This document shows, piece by piece, positions 25,724-33,490 of a stretch of 64,000 bases of DNA; the first letter of the stretch is position 1; each line of letters starts with the position of its first letter. The translations under genes were made by a program, and so were the position numbers. The stretch is from CAWABB01 sp963780165 (GTDB lineage Bacteria > Bacteroidota > Ignavibacteria > UBA10030 > UBA6906). Below the pieces are notes generated by a model. That model had not been told where the DNA came from and did not search any database. It saw nothing but the letters and a program-made list of their open reading frames with translations. Location: assembly GCA_963780165.1 (NCBI GenBank), contig CAWABB010000004.1, positions 1 through 64,000 on the forward strand. The letters are read 5' to 3'.

Positions 25724-27217
25724 ATGACCACCACCCGTCGTCTCCACCGGACCACATCCTCCACGGTCCTCACACTCGCCTGCCTGACAGCACTTCTCGT
25801 TGCGGGCGTCACCCACGCTCGAGCCCAGTCTTTTCACTACGAACCCGTTCCGGGTCGCACCGTGGGTGTCTGGGTTGACAACTGGGCCTCCGGCCAGTTG
25901 GCCGTTTTCAAACATCACTATGGATTCAGCGCCGCCCTCGTAACGCCGTACGCCTACGATTACGACTCGGCCCGTGCGGCTGGATTTCCGCCTTCGTCGC
26001 TCATGATGGATGTCGTGGCCAACCACTACCAGTCCGTCGTCCAGCAGTATGAGGCGGGCTGGTACTACATCGACGAGCCGGTCGAGCACGACTGCTGGGG
26101 ACATGCCACCGGCGGAGTTCTCTTCACGGCCACGGAGCTTGCCTCGCGACGCGACTTCATCAGACAGTATCGCCCCGGAGCACAGTTTGTGATCTCGGGC
26201 TACAAGCGGTGCAGCCACCTCCGCGGCGCCGGCCCTGCGTGCGACGTCATTATGTATGCGTCATACCAGCACTGGCGCAAGCTGACCTTTTCCCTCTGCA
26301 GCCCGAACATGGGATGGGGTGACAAACGGGAGGCGGGGTGGACGACGTCCGGCGGAGACCAGCGCCCGAGCTGGACCGACATGCGGAGTATCTTCGGCAC
26401 GAAGTTCGGAATGACGTGGGTGCACGGAGGAGGAGATGAGTACGACATCCTCCTCGGGCACGCCAGAAACCTCGGCCTGACCGGAGTCTGGGTGTATCAC
26501 GAAGGGCCGATCCCGGGGGACAAGATGGAGCAGTTCCTCGCTGCGGCCGTGAAACACGGTTGGCTCCAGCGCGTCGAAGGCCCGGGCAAGCGTGTGGCGT
26601 ACGCATCGCAACAACTGACACTGGTGGACCGCCAGAACGTGGTGGTGTCCTGGAATACGACCTGGGAGATCGACCTCAAACGGTTCCAGCTTGAACGGCG
26701 ACCTGAATCCGGGGGGGAGTATGCAGTCGTGGAGGGGACAGAGGCCCTCGCCAATGGAACCACTATGACCCCGCATCCCTATGAGATGACCGCCAACTCG
26801 GTCCCGACCGGCGGATGGTGGTACCGCGTTGTTGGCATCAGCTCGGACGGAACTCGATATCCGTCGGATCCATCGTTCATTCGGGTTCCGCTCACCGTTG
26901 CAGTCGGTGCGCAGGATTCCCCGATACCCATCGTGGAGAACTTCCCGAATCCGTTCAATCCGACGACCGAGATCAGGTTCTACATCCCTGCCACAGGCGG
27001 TGGCGAGGCGAGAGCGGACGGTGACATGAATGGATGGGTGACTCTAAAGGTGTATGATATTCTGGGTCGGGAAGTGGCATCGCTTGTGGACGAGAAGAAG
27101 GAACCGGGGACGTACAACGTCACATTCAACGCTGCCAGGCTGGCCAGCGGGGTCTATGTGTACAGGCTGACTGCGGGAGGGACGACGCTGACCCGGAGGA
27201 TGCTGCTCACAAAGTAG
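25724..27217 (+). CDS. secreted TIM-barrel-like protein with T9SS sorting tail
   Basis: The 497-residue product begins at the ATG at 25724 (GGAG nine bases upstream) with a signal peptide ending in ARAQS. The central region (about 40-300) looks like a glycoside-hydrolase-type barrel: YEAGWYYIDEPVEHD holds an acidic pair, and DVIMYASYQHW and TWVHGGGDEYD follow. I cannot place it in a numbered family. An Fn3-like domain (about 300-400) and a T9SS tail follow (VENFPNPFNPTTEIRFYIP), with an insertion rich in Gly/Asp within the tail. A decayed paralogue start lies at 20253. A substrate-binding or hydrolytic role on carbohydrate is an inference. Confidence 0.75.
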   Translation: MTTTRRLHRTTSSTVLTLACLTALLVAGVTHARAQSFHYEPVPGRTVGVWVDNWASGQLAVFKHHYGFSAALVTPYAYDYDSARAAGFPPSSLMMDVVANHYQSVVQQYEAGWYYIDEPVEHDCWGHATGGVLFTATELASRRDFIRQYRPGAQFVISGYKRCSHLRGAGPACDVIMYASYQHWRKLTFSLCSPNMGWGDKREAGWTTSGGDQRPSWTDMRSIFGTKFGMTWVHGGGDEYDILLGHARNLGLTGVWVYHEGPIPGDKMEQFLAAAVKHGWLQRVEGPGKRVAYASQQLTLVDRQNVVVSWNTTWEIDLKRFQLERRPESGGEYAVVEGTEALANGTTMTPHPYEMTANSVPTGGWWYRVVGISSDGTRYPSDPSFIRVPLTVAVGAQDSPIPIVENFPNPFNPTTEIRFYIPATGGGEARADGDMNGWVTLKVYDILGREVASLVDEKKEPGTYNVTFNAARLASGVYVYRLTAGGTTLTRRMLLTK

Positions 27218-27220
27218 TGG

Positions 27221-27375
27221 GGTTGCCCCGGCGGCATACGGGAAGGCCCCCGCTGTCCGCTTGTGCCCGGACGGTAGGGCAATTCCGGCCCGGCCCAAGA
27301 GGTGCGGGGTCACACCAAAGGCCGTATGCCCGGGCAGCCTGTGAGCCGCGTTGGGGGGAGGTCTCGGCCCTACCG
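27221..27375. repeat. two interleaved inverted repeats between convergent genes
   Basis: GGCATACGG near 27233 is complementary to CCGTATGCC near 27322, and CGGTAGGGC near 27274 is complementary to GCCCTACCG at 27367-27375. The order A-B-A'-B' is interleaved rather than nested. The last element overlaps the asd stop codon. The two GC-rich stems could serve as terminators for both convergent transcripts. Confidence 0.5.
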
Positions 27376-28383
27376 GCCTGATTTCCGTGCGAGCCACGCC
27401 TCGGCGATCTGCACGGCGTTCGTGGCCGCTCCCTTGCGGAGGTTGTCCGACACGATCCAGAGACTGAGGCCGCTCTCCACCGTCGGGTCGCGCCTGATTC
27501 TGCCCACGTAGACCGCGTCGGTGTCGTGCGAGTCGATGGGCATCGGATACTCCCGCGCCCTGGGATTGTCGCGGACCACCACGCCGGGCGCTCTCGCAAG
27601 CAACGATTTCACCTCTTCCAGATCGAACGGCCGATCGAATTCCACAGTCACCGCCTCGCTGTGCCCTCCGACTACGGGCACCCGTACGCACGTCGCATTC
27701 ACCTTGATGGTCGGGTCTCCCATGATCTTCTGGGTCTCGTCCATCATCTTGTGCTCTTCCTTCGTGTAGCCGTCGTCGTAGAAGTCGTCGATGTGCGGCA
27801 GGCAGTTGAACGCGATGCGGTGCGGGAACTTCTTCTCCGCCGACCCGCTGCCGCTCAGTTCGTCCATCAGCTGCTGATAGCCGCGCTGCCCCGCTCCCGT
27901 AACCGATTGGTAGGTCGCGACGACCACCCGCGTGATGCGGTACCGGTCGTGCAACGGCTTTAACGCGACGACCATCTGAATCGTGGAGCAGTTCGGGTTG
28001 GCGATGATGCCCCGGTGCCGGTCGATGTCGTCCGGATTCACCTCCGGGACAACCAGGGGGGTATCGGGGTCCATCCTGAACGCGCTGCTGTTGTCGATGA
28101 CCAGCGTCCCAGCCGCGGCGGCCACCGGAGCGAAACGCCTGCTCACGCTCGCCCCGGCCGAAAAGAGCGCGAGCGGAGCGCCGGAGCGCTGGAGTACGTC
28201 GTCTGTCAACTCGGCAACTTTCACGGATGCGCCTCTGAATGCGACCTCCGTCCCGGCGGAACGGGACGATGCGAGCGGGATCAGCCGCCTCACCGGAAAC
28301 CGGCGCTCTTCAAGGACCTGTATCATCTTTCGCCCGACCATGCCGGTCGCTCCGGCGACAATCACATCAACTTCCTGCGCCAT
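27370..28383 (-). CDS. asd: aspartate-semialdehyde dehydrogenase
   Basis: The 337-residue enzyme (from the ATG at 28383) has the NADP-binding VIVAGATGMVGRKM at the N-terminus, the catalytic Cys132 in ANPNCSTIQ and the active-site His241 in GGHSEAV. Length is normal for the family. It reduces aspartyl phosphate to aspartate semialdehyde, the branch point to homoserine/methionine, threonine and lysine. It is the last gene of metY-metX-asd, 46 bp after metX, and so falls under the upstream SAM riboswitch. A GTG nine bases further upstream is a possible alternative start. Confidence 0.95.
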   Translation of the reverse strand: MAQEVDVIVAGATGMVGRKMIQVLEERRFPVRRLIPLASSRSAGTEVAFRGASVKVAELTDDVLQRSGAPLALFSAGASVSRRFAPVAAAAGTLVIDNSSAFRMDPDTPLVVPEVNPDDIDRHRGIIANPNCSTIQMVVALKPLHDRYRITRVVVATYQSVTGAGQRGYQQLMDELSGSGSAEKKFPHRIAFNCLPHIDDFYDDGYTKEEHKMMDETQKIMGDPTIKVNATCVRVPVVGGHSEAVTVEFDRPFDLEEVKSLLARAPGVVVRDNPRAREYPMPIDSHDTDAVYVGRIRRDPTVESGLSLWIVSDNLRKGAATNAVQIAEAWLARKSGR

Positions 28384-28429
28384 CCCTCTCACCTTGTCCT
28401 TCCTGCTTCCACCCGTTTCCTTTTGCCTG

Positions 28430-29602
28430 TCACAGGCCGTGGTCCCGAAGAAATCCCTCTACATGCGCCGCAACCTGATCGTACTCGATCAGGAATGCGT
28501 CATGCCCGTGCGGGGATGAAATCTCCCGGTATGTCGATTGCGGAATCATCTCCGCAATTGTTTTCTGTTCGTGCACAGGGTACAGCACATCGGAGGTGAT
28601 CCCGATGCACAGTGCGGGCATCGACAGACCGCCCATCACCCCTCGCGCATCTCCGCGACCGGACGCCACGTCATGAAGATCCATGGCCCGGGTGATCGCA
28701 ATGTAGGTGTTTGCGTCAAACCGGTTCACGAGCTTGTCGCCCTGATAACGAAGGTAACTTTCTACCTGGTACGGGTTTGTGAAATCGAATCGAGGATTGT
28801 CGGGTCTTGACGGGGCTTCCTGTGCTCCCCCGCCGCCTGCAGTCTTCAGTCCGCTCACTGCAGATACCTGGCGTTCCCGCCCGAATCGAGCAAGGAACGA
28901 TACGTCGCTCCTGTACGACATCATGGCTACCTGCCGTGCAAGCGAGAGGCCCGCCCTGGGCTGCGCGGACTGGTCATACCGTCCGCCCCGCCAGGCAGGG
29001 TCGTTCATGATGGCCTGGCGCGCGATGTCGTTCAGGCCGATGCACCACGGAGAGTGCTGCGCCGCGGTCGCGATCGGGCAGATCGAACGGACATGCTCCG
29101 GATACATCACGCCCCATTCCAGCACCTGCATCCCGCCGAGGGATCCCCCGATCACCGTCCGGAGCGACTTCACTCCCAGGTGATCAAGGAGGGCCTTCTG
29201 CAGCCGGACCATGTCCCTGACCGTCATCTGCGGGAAGTCCGGTCCGTACGGATTCCCCGTCGACGGGTTGAGCGACGTGGGGCCCGTCGTTCCGTAGCAG
29301 CTTCCAAGAAAGTTCGAGCACAGGACGAAATACCGTGTCGTATCCAGGCCGCGGCCAGGACCGATCAGCGGCTCCCACCACCCGGCGGTTCGCGGATCGG
29401 CCGACGCAAACCCGCCCGCATGGGCGTTGCCGGTCAGCGCATGGCAGACCAGGACGGCGTTGTCGCCGCCGGCGTTCAGGCTGCCGTATGCCTCGTACGC
29501 AACGGTCACCGGCGCAAGCGTCCGCCCGCTGTCAAGCACGAACGGACGCTCCGGTGAGAACAGCGTCACGGACCGGGTCGAGGTATATCCTTCGTCGTTC
29601 AT
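28430..29602 (-). CDS. metX: homoserine O-acetyltransferase
   Basis: The 390-residue alpha/beta-hydrolase shows the nucleophile elbow GGSLGGMQ with Ser154, the acid Asp338 in GITSDVLYP and His367 in SPHGHDAF. The oxyanion-side segment CNFLG-like 'LCSNFLGSCYGTTGP' is also typical of MetX. It acetylates homoserine with acetyl-CoA, giving the substrate of MetY. The gene starts 19 bp after metY. MetX proteins can use succinyl-CoA instead of acetyl-CoA, and I did not resolve specificity from sequence. Confidence 0.95.
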   Translation of the reverse strand: MNDEGYTSTRSVTLFSPERPFVLDSGRTLAPVTVAYEAYGSLNAGGDNAVLVCHALTGNAHAGGFASADPRTAGWWEPLIGPGRGLDTTRYFVLCSNFLGSCYGTTGPTSLNPSTGNPYGPDFPQMTVRDMVRLQKALLDHLGVKSLRTVIGGSLGGMQVLEWGVMYPEHVRSICPIATAAQHSPWCIGLNDIARQAIMNDPAWRGGRYDQSAQPRAGLSLARQVAMMSYRSDVSFLARFGRERQVSAVSGLKTAGGGGAQEAPSRPDNPRFDFTNPYQVESYLRYQGDKLVNRFDANTYIAITRAMDLHDVASGRGDARGVMGGLSMPALCIGITSDVLYPVHEQKTIAEMIPQSTYREISSPHGHDAFLIEYDQVAAHVEGFLRDHGL

Positions 29603-29621
29603 CTGCTCCGGCCCGTCGGAA

Positions 29622-30944
29622 TCACTTCGACGACGCCTTCAGCGCCTGATCCAGATCGGCTATGATATCGTCGATGTGTTCGATGCCCACCGACACGCGG
29701 ATCATCTCCGGCACGACGCCGGACTGACGCTGTTCTTCTGCCGTCAGCTGCTGGTGCGTCGTGGAGGCCGGGTGAATCACGAGCGTCTTGGCATCTCCCA
29801 CGTTCGCCAGGAGGCTGGCGAGCTTCACGTTGTTGATGAATGTCCGCCCCGCGTCGATGCCGCCCTTGATGCCGAACACGATGATCGACCCGAACATGCC
29901 GGGGCGGAGGTACTTCTTCGCATTCGCATGGTACGGGTGGCCGGGAAGTCCCGGATAGGAGACCCATGCCACCGAGGGGTGCTTCGCCAGCCATTGCGCG
30001 ACCGCGAATGCGTTCTGGTTGTGCCGCTCGACCCTGAGCGAGAGCGTTTCGAGGCCCTGGAGGAACAGAAACGAATTGAACGGGCTGACGCACGGGCCGA
30101 GATCCCGCAGGCCTTCCACGCGTGCGCGGACAATGAAAGCGATGTTCCCGAACTGGCCCGGTGTCCCGAACACGTCCCAGAACTTGAGGCCGTGATATCC
30201 CGGGCTGGGCTCGGTGAATACGGGGAATTTCCCGTTCCCCCAGTTGAATGTGCCCGCGTCCACGATCACGCCGCCAATCGATGTGCCGTGCCCGCCAATC
30301 CACTTCGTGGCTGAATGCACGACGATGTCAGCGCCGTGCTCGATGGGGCGGCAGAGGTACCCTCCGGCGCCGAACGTGTTGTCGATGAGCAGCGGGAGGC
30401 CGTGCTTGTGCGCGACGTCCGCGATGGCCTTGATGTCGGGCACGTTCAGCCGCGGATTGCCGATGGTTTCGATATAGACGGCCCGCGTCTTCTCGTCGAT
30501 CGCGCGCTCGAACCCCGCTGGGTCATCCCCATCCACGAACTTCACGTTGATCCCGAGCCGGGGGAAGGTGACCTTGAACTGGTTGTACGTCCCTCCGTAG
30601 AGGTTGCTCGTCGACACGATGTTCTCGCCGGCCGTCACAATGGTCGTCAGCGCGATCAACTGGGCGGCCTGCCCCGAGGATGTCGCCAGGGCCGCCACGC
30701 CCCCTTCCAGGGCCGCCACGCGCGCCTCGAACACGGCGGTCGTGGGATTCATGATCCGGGTGTAGATGTTCCCGAACTGCTCCAGCCCGAAGAGCGCCGC
30801 CGCATGTCCGGCGTCGTCGAAGAGATACGAGGTGGTCTGGTAGATGGGAACCGCCCGGGATTTCGTGGTCGGATCCACGGTCTGCCCCGCGTGCAACTGC
30901 AGCGTTTCGAACCGGTGTGTCGGCACTCCTGTCGCCTCAGCCAT
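29622..30944 (-). CDS. metY: O-acetylhomoserine sulfhydrylase (aminocarboxypropyltransferase)
   Basis: The 440-residue PLP enzyme has the Cys/Met-metabolism fold type I signature. It shows SSGQAAQL at about 89-96 and DNTFGAGGYLCRPIEHGAD before the PLP Lys214 in VVHSATKWIGGHG. The long insertion FNWGNGKFPVFTEPSPGYHG is characteristic of MetY rather than MetB/MetC. It forms homocysteine directly from O-acetylhomoserine and sulfide, so this organism likely uses direct sulfhydrylation. It is the first gene after a SAM-I riboswitch. Confidence 0.95.
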   Translation of the reverse strand: MAEATGVPTHRFETLQLHAGQTVDPTTKSRAVPIYQTTSYLFDDAGHAAALFGLEQFGNIYTRIMNPTTAVFEARVAALEGGVAALATSSGQAAQLIALTTIVTAGENIVSTSNLYGGTYNQFKVTFPRLGINVKFVDGDDPAGFERAIDEKTRAVYIETIGNPRLNVPDIKAIADVAHKHGLPLLIDNTFGAGGYLCRPIEHGADIVVHSATKWIGGHGTSIGGVIVDAGTFNWGNGKFPVFTEPSPGYHGLKFWDVFGTPGQFGNIAFIVRARVEGLRDLGPCVSPFNSFLFLQGLETLSLRVERHNQNAFAVAQWLAKHPSVAWVSYPGLPGHPYHANAKKYLRPGMFGSIIVFGIKGGIDAGRTFINNVKLASLLANVGDAKTLVIHPASTTHQQLTAEEQRQSGVVPEMIRVSVGIEHIDDIIADLDQALKASSK

Positions 30945-30964
30945 ATGGCATCCTCCTGGAAATG

Positions 30965-31010
30965 AAAAAATAGAAAAAGCCTCTTCGGGAAAGATGTCCC
31001 AAAGAGGCTT
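30965..31010 (-). terminator. Rho-independent terminator of the SAM riboswitch
   Basis: On the minus strand AAGCCTCTT pairs with AAGAGGCTT and is followed by TTTTCTATTTTTT. It lies between the riboswitch aptamer and the metY start, so it is the expression platform that stops transcription when SAM is bound. Confidence 0.9.
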
Positions 31011-31030
31011 GATGAGCTAGCCTTCCCTGG

Positions 31031-31140
31031 TTTCATCTTCACACGCATGCACGCTGCGTGACAGAAGTTAGCACCTGTCAGGATCGCTCCCCGGTTGCTG
31101 TGGCTTCGCAGGGTCTGTCCCTCAGCCACTCTGGATGAAA
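31031..31140 (-). promoter_or_regulatory. SAM-I (S-box) riboswitch aptamer
   Basis: On the minus strand the leader has the S-box conserved elements in order: GAGGGACAGACCC, GAAGCCACAGCAACC, then AGGTGCTAAC. The terminal P1 helix forms between TTTCATC (31140-31134) and GATGAAA (31037-31031). An intrinsic terminator follows at 30965-31010, and metY-metX-asd lies downstream. SAM binding should switch the operon off. Confidence 0.95.
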
Positions 31141-31155
31141 TCAAGTCTACTTTCG

Positions 31156-31183
31156 AATATAGTAGTTCGGGACCTACTTGCAA
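31156..31183 (-). promoter_or_regulatory. predicted promoter of the methionine operon
   Basis: On the minus strand TTGCAA (31183-31178) and TATATT (31161-31156) are 16 bp apart, placing the start of transcription just upstream of the riboswitch P1 helix. Confidence 0.6.
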
Positions 31184-31309
31184 GCGGCGGCGGAAAAATC
31201 AGAGGGAATCCCACGGTTATGGCGACAATCAGCGACGGTCCGGGGCCATGGGGCTGTCGGGGGAGGAGGAATCTGAGGCAGGGACCGTAAAACCGGAAAT
31301 GATGATATA

Positions 31310-33490
31310 TCAGAAGGAGACGGCGATCGAGAGGTGGTATTCGAAGCGCTTGCTGTTTTTCGCGGGGATCTGGTCCAGCGGGGTGCCGTCGGAAATGGCC
31401 TGGTAGACGTCTCGCGCCTCACGCAGGTCCTGGTACGAGGGGTTCAGCTTGTAGCCGACATCGAATCGGAACGTTCCGATCGGAAGGCGGTACAGGAGTC
31501 CCACGCCCGTCCCGAAGAAGAATTTCTCCTCATCCGGAAACCCGAGATCCAGCTCGTACACAGGTTCGGAGTTCCACACCTTGCCGCCGTCAAGATATAC
31601 GGCGATTCCGACGGACGAGCCAAGGCCCGGGAACGGCAGGCGCGTCTCGAAGCTGAACGACATACGGGAAAGCCCTCCGACCGGAATGTATCCAACGACT
31701 TCCACAGTCGTGTCGGGTTCGAGCGACGTCACCCGCACGTCCGGGAACTTGGGTCCGAGGAGGCGCGTGCCCCAACCGCGCACGTCCTCCGAGCCGCCGG
31801 CGGTGAAGATCACATCCCTCAACTGCAGGAACTTCAGGGTCGCGTCCTCGTCTCCCGAAGGGAGCCCCTTGCCGAACGGGTGGACCATTCCGATCACGCC
31901 GCGCGCCGCAAGTCCGATGTCGTCTGTGATCGGGACAAAGGCGGAGAGGGGGAGGTTCATAGACATATACTCGACGCTGTTCCAGGCCGGGATGACGCTG
32001 ATCTCGGCATTCGGGCGAACGATGATGCCGCTCCGGGGGACGGTGAAATCATCCAGGACGCCGTAGGACAACTGGAGGCCGACGGTGCTGCGGAGGACCC
32101 GGTCACCTTTCGCGATCGTGTTCAGGAGTGTCAGGATGTCGATCGCGCCGGAGGTGTAGTCGCCGAACCGCGCCTCTTCGATCCGTCTGTCGCTGTACGA
32201 ATACAGAAGCGCAAGGGAGCGGACGGGGTCGACCTTGTAGATCAGCGTTCCTCCGATGCCGAGTGCGTAGGATTGGTCCCTGTAGTCGTCCCTGTATTCC
32301 ACAAAGGGTGCGGCGATCGCTGAAAGGCGTCTGTGAAAGACGTACTGCTGCGTGAGTGAGACAGCCCCTCGATACAGGATCTCCGGACGCTCATCCAGCG
32401 CCCAGACGCCTGTTTGCGCGAGGCCTGAGATGGAGAGCACTCTTGCGCCGCCAGTGAAGTTCCGATGGAGCCATTCGGCCTGAACTGTGAGGCCGCCGCG
32501 GGAGTCATATCCACCCTCGCCACTCACCTGGCGCAGCGGACCTTCCGTGACCTCCACCCCGACAGGGATGGTCCCATCCGCGGCCACGGAATCCCTCGCG
32601 CTCACCAGGGCGTGGCGGAAGATCCCGAGGCCGAGGATTTCTCTCCGACCTTCCGCCATTTCGGCGAGAGAGTAGGGCTCGCCCGGTGAGAACGGGAGCT
32701 CGCGGGTCACGATGTTGTCGCTGACGCTTGTTGCACCCTGGACCGTGATCTCCCCGAACCTTGCTTGCGATCCCGTCTCGACCTGGAACGTGAGGTCCGC
32801 CAGATGGCGGGCGGAGTCGATCGCGACCGCCGGCCGGATGACGGGCCTGGGGTATCCGCTGTTCATCAGACGTATGCGCTGCTGATCCATCGCCGCCGGC
32901 AGCTCGTACAGGTTGAGACGTTCGCCTTCCTTTGGAAGGGCGGAGTCGGACGACTTCACCCATGATTCGAGGAACTGGTCGATCGACCCGACGTGAGGAG
33001 CGTCCGCCGGGCTTGCCACTGTCACCCGCCGGAGGATCAGCGGAGGTCCCTCTGCAATGATGAACTCCACGTCGACCACGTCGTCAGCAGCGTTGCGGGC
33101 GACACTGTAGTCGATGGCTGGCTCGAGGAAGCCGGCCGTCTGGTAGAAGCGGCGGAGCCGCACCACGTCGCGCTGGAGCTCGACGGGATCGAAGGGGTGG
33201 TTCCCTACCGGTTCAACGAACGGAAGAAAATCAAATGTGTTGCGGAGTCCGACATTCTTCCCGCGCTGCGTCAGGGCGATGCGGGAGAGGAGATCGGTCT
33301 CACGAAAGCTCCGCGTGCCCGTGAACCGAAACGTGATCGACTGGACCTGCGTCGTTCCGGTGACGCGTACGGGGGCGACCTGGGCGACCGCGCTCGCTCC
33401 GGCGCCGAAAAGCGCGAGGCAGAGAAGTGCGGGCGCCCGGCGCAGGAGCCGATGGAGCGCGACGGTATGGATGCGCCGGTCAGTACGCAT
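31310..33490 (-). CDS. TamA-like outer-membrane protein (Omp85 superfamily)
   Basis: The 726-residue product has a signal peptide and about three POTRA-type domains (residues about 45-350, for example TFRFTGTRSFRETDLLSRIA and RFGEITVQGATSVSDNIVTR). A 16-strand barrel follows, with the Omp85 motif region GGSEDVRGWGTRLLGPK in the place of the conserved loop-6 VRGY/F motif, and the C-terminus is an aromatic strand (YHLSIAVSF). Its start overlaps the TamB stop by 11 bp, as expected for a TamB-TamA module. It most likely acts in outer-membrane protein or phospholipid transport. The protein is not BamA, as no BamA neighbours are present. Confidence 0.85.
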   Translation of the reverse strand: MRTDRRIHTVALHRLLRRAPALLCLALFGAGASAVAQVAPVRVTGTTQVQSITFRFTGTRSFRETDLLSRIALTQRGKNVGLRNTFDFLPFVEPVGNHPFDPVELQRDVVRLRRFYQTAGFLEPAIDYSVARNAADDVVDVEFIIAEGPPLILRRVTVASPADAPHVGSIDQFLESWVKSSDSALPKEGERLNLYELPAAMDQQRIRLMNSGYPRPVIRPAVAIDSARHLADLTFQVETGSQARFGEITVQGATSVSDNIVTRELPFSPGEPYSLAEMAEGRREILGLGIFRHALVSARDSVAADGTIPVGVEVTEGPLRQVSGEGGYDSRGGLTVQAEWLHRNFTGGARVLSISGLAQTGVWALDERPEILYRGAVSLTQQYVFHRRLSAIAAPFVEYRDDYRDQSYALGIGGTLIYKVDPVRSLALLYSYSDRRIEEARFGDYTSGAIDILTLLNTIAKGDRVLRSTVGLQLSYGVLDDFTVPRSGIIVRPNAEISVIPAWNSVEYMSMNLPLSAFVPITDDIGLAARGVIGMVHPFGKGLPSGDEDATLKFLQLRDVIFTAGGSEDVRGWGTRLLGPKFPDVRVTSLEPDTTVEVVGYIPVGGLSRMSFSFETRLPFPGLGSSVGIAVYLDGGKVWNSEPVYELDLGFPDEEKFFFGTGVGLLYRLPIGTFRFDVGYKLNPSYQDLREARDVYQAISDGTPLDQIPAKNSKRFEYHLSIAVSF

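Noticed and set aside
31310..33490. BamA, the essential barrel assembly protein
   Set aside because: Its overlap with tamB, the number of POTRA domains and the lack of Skp/LpxD neighbours favour TamA.
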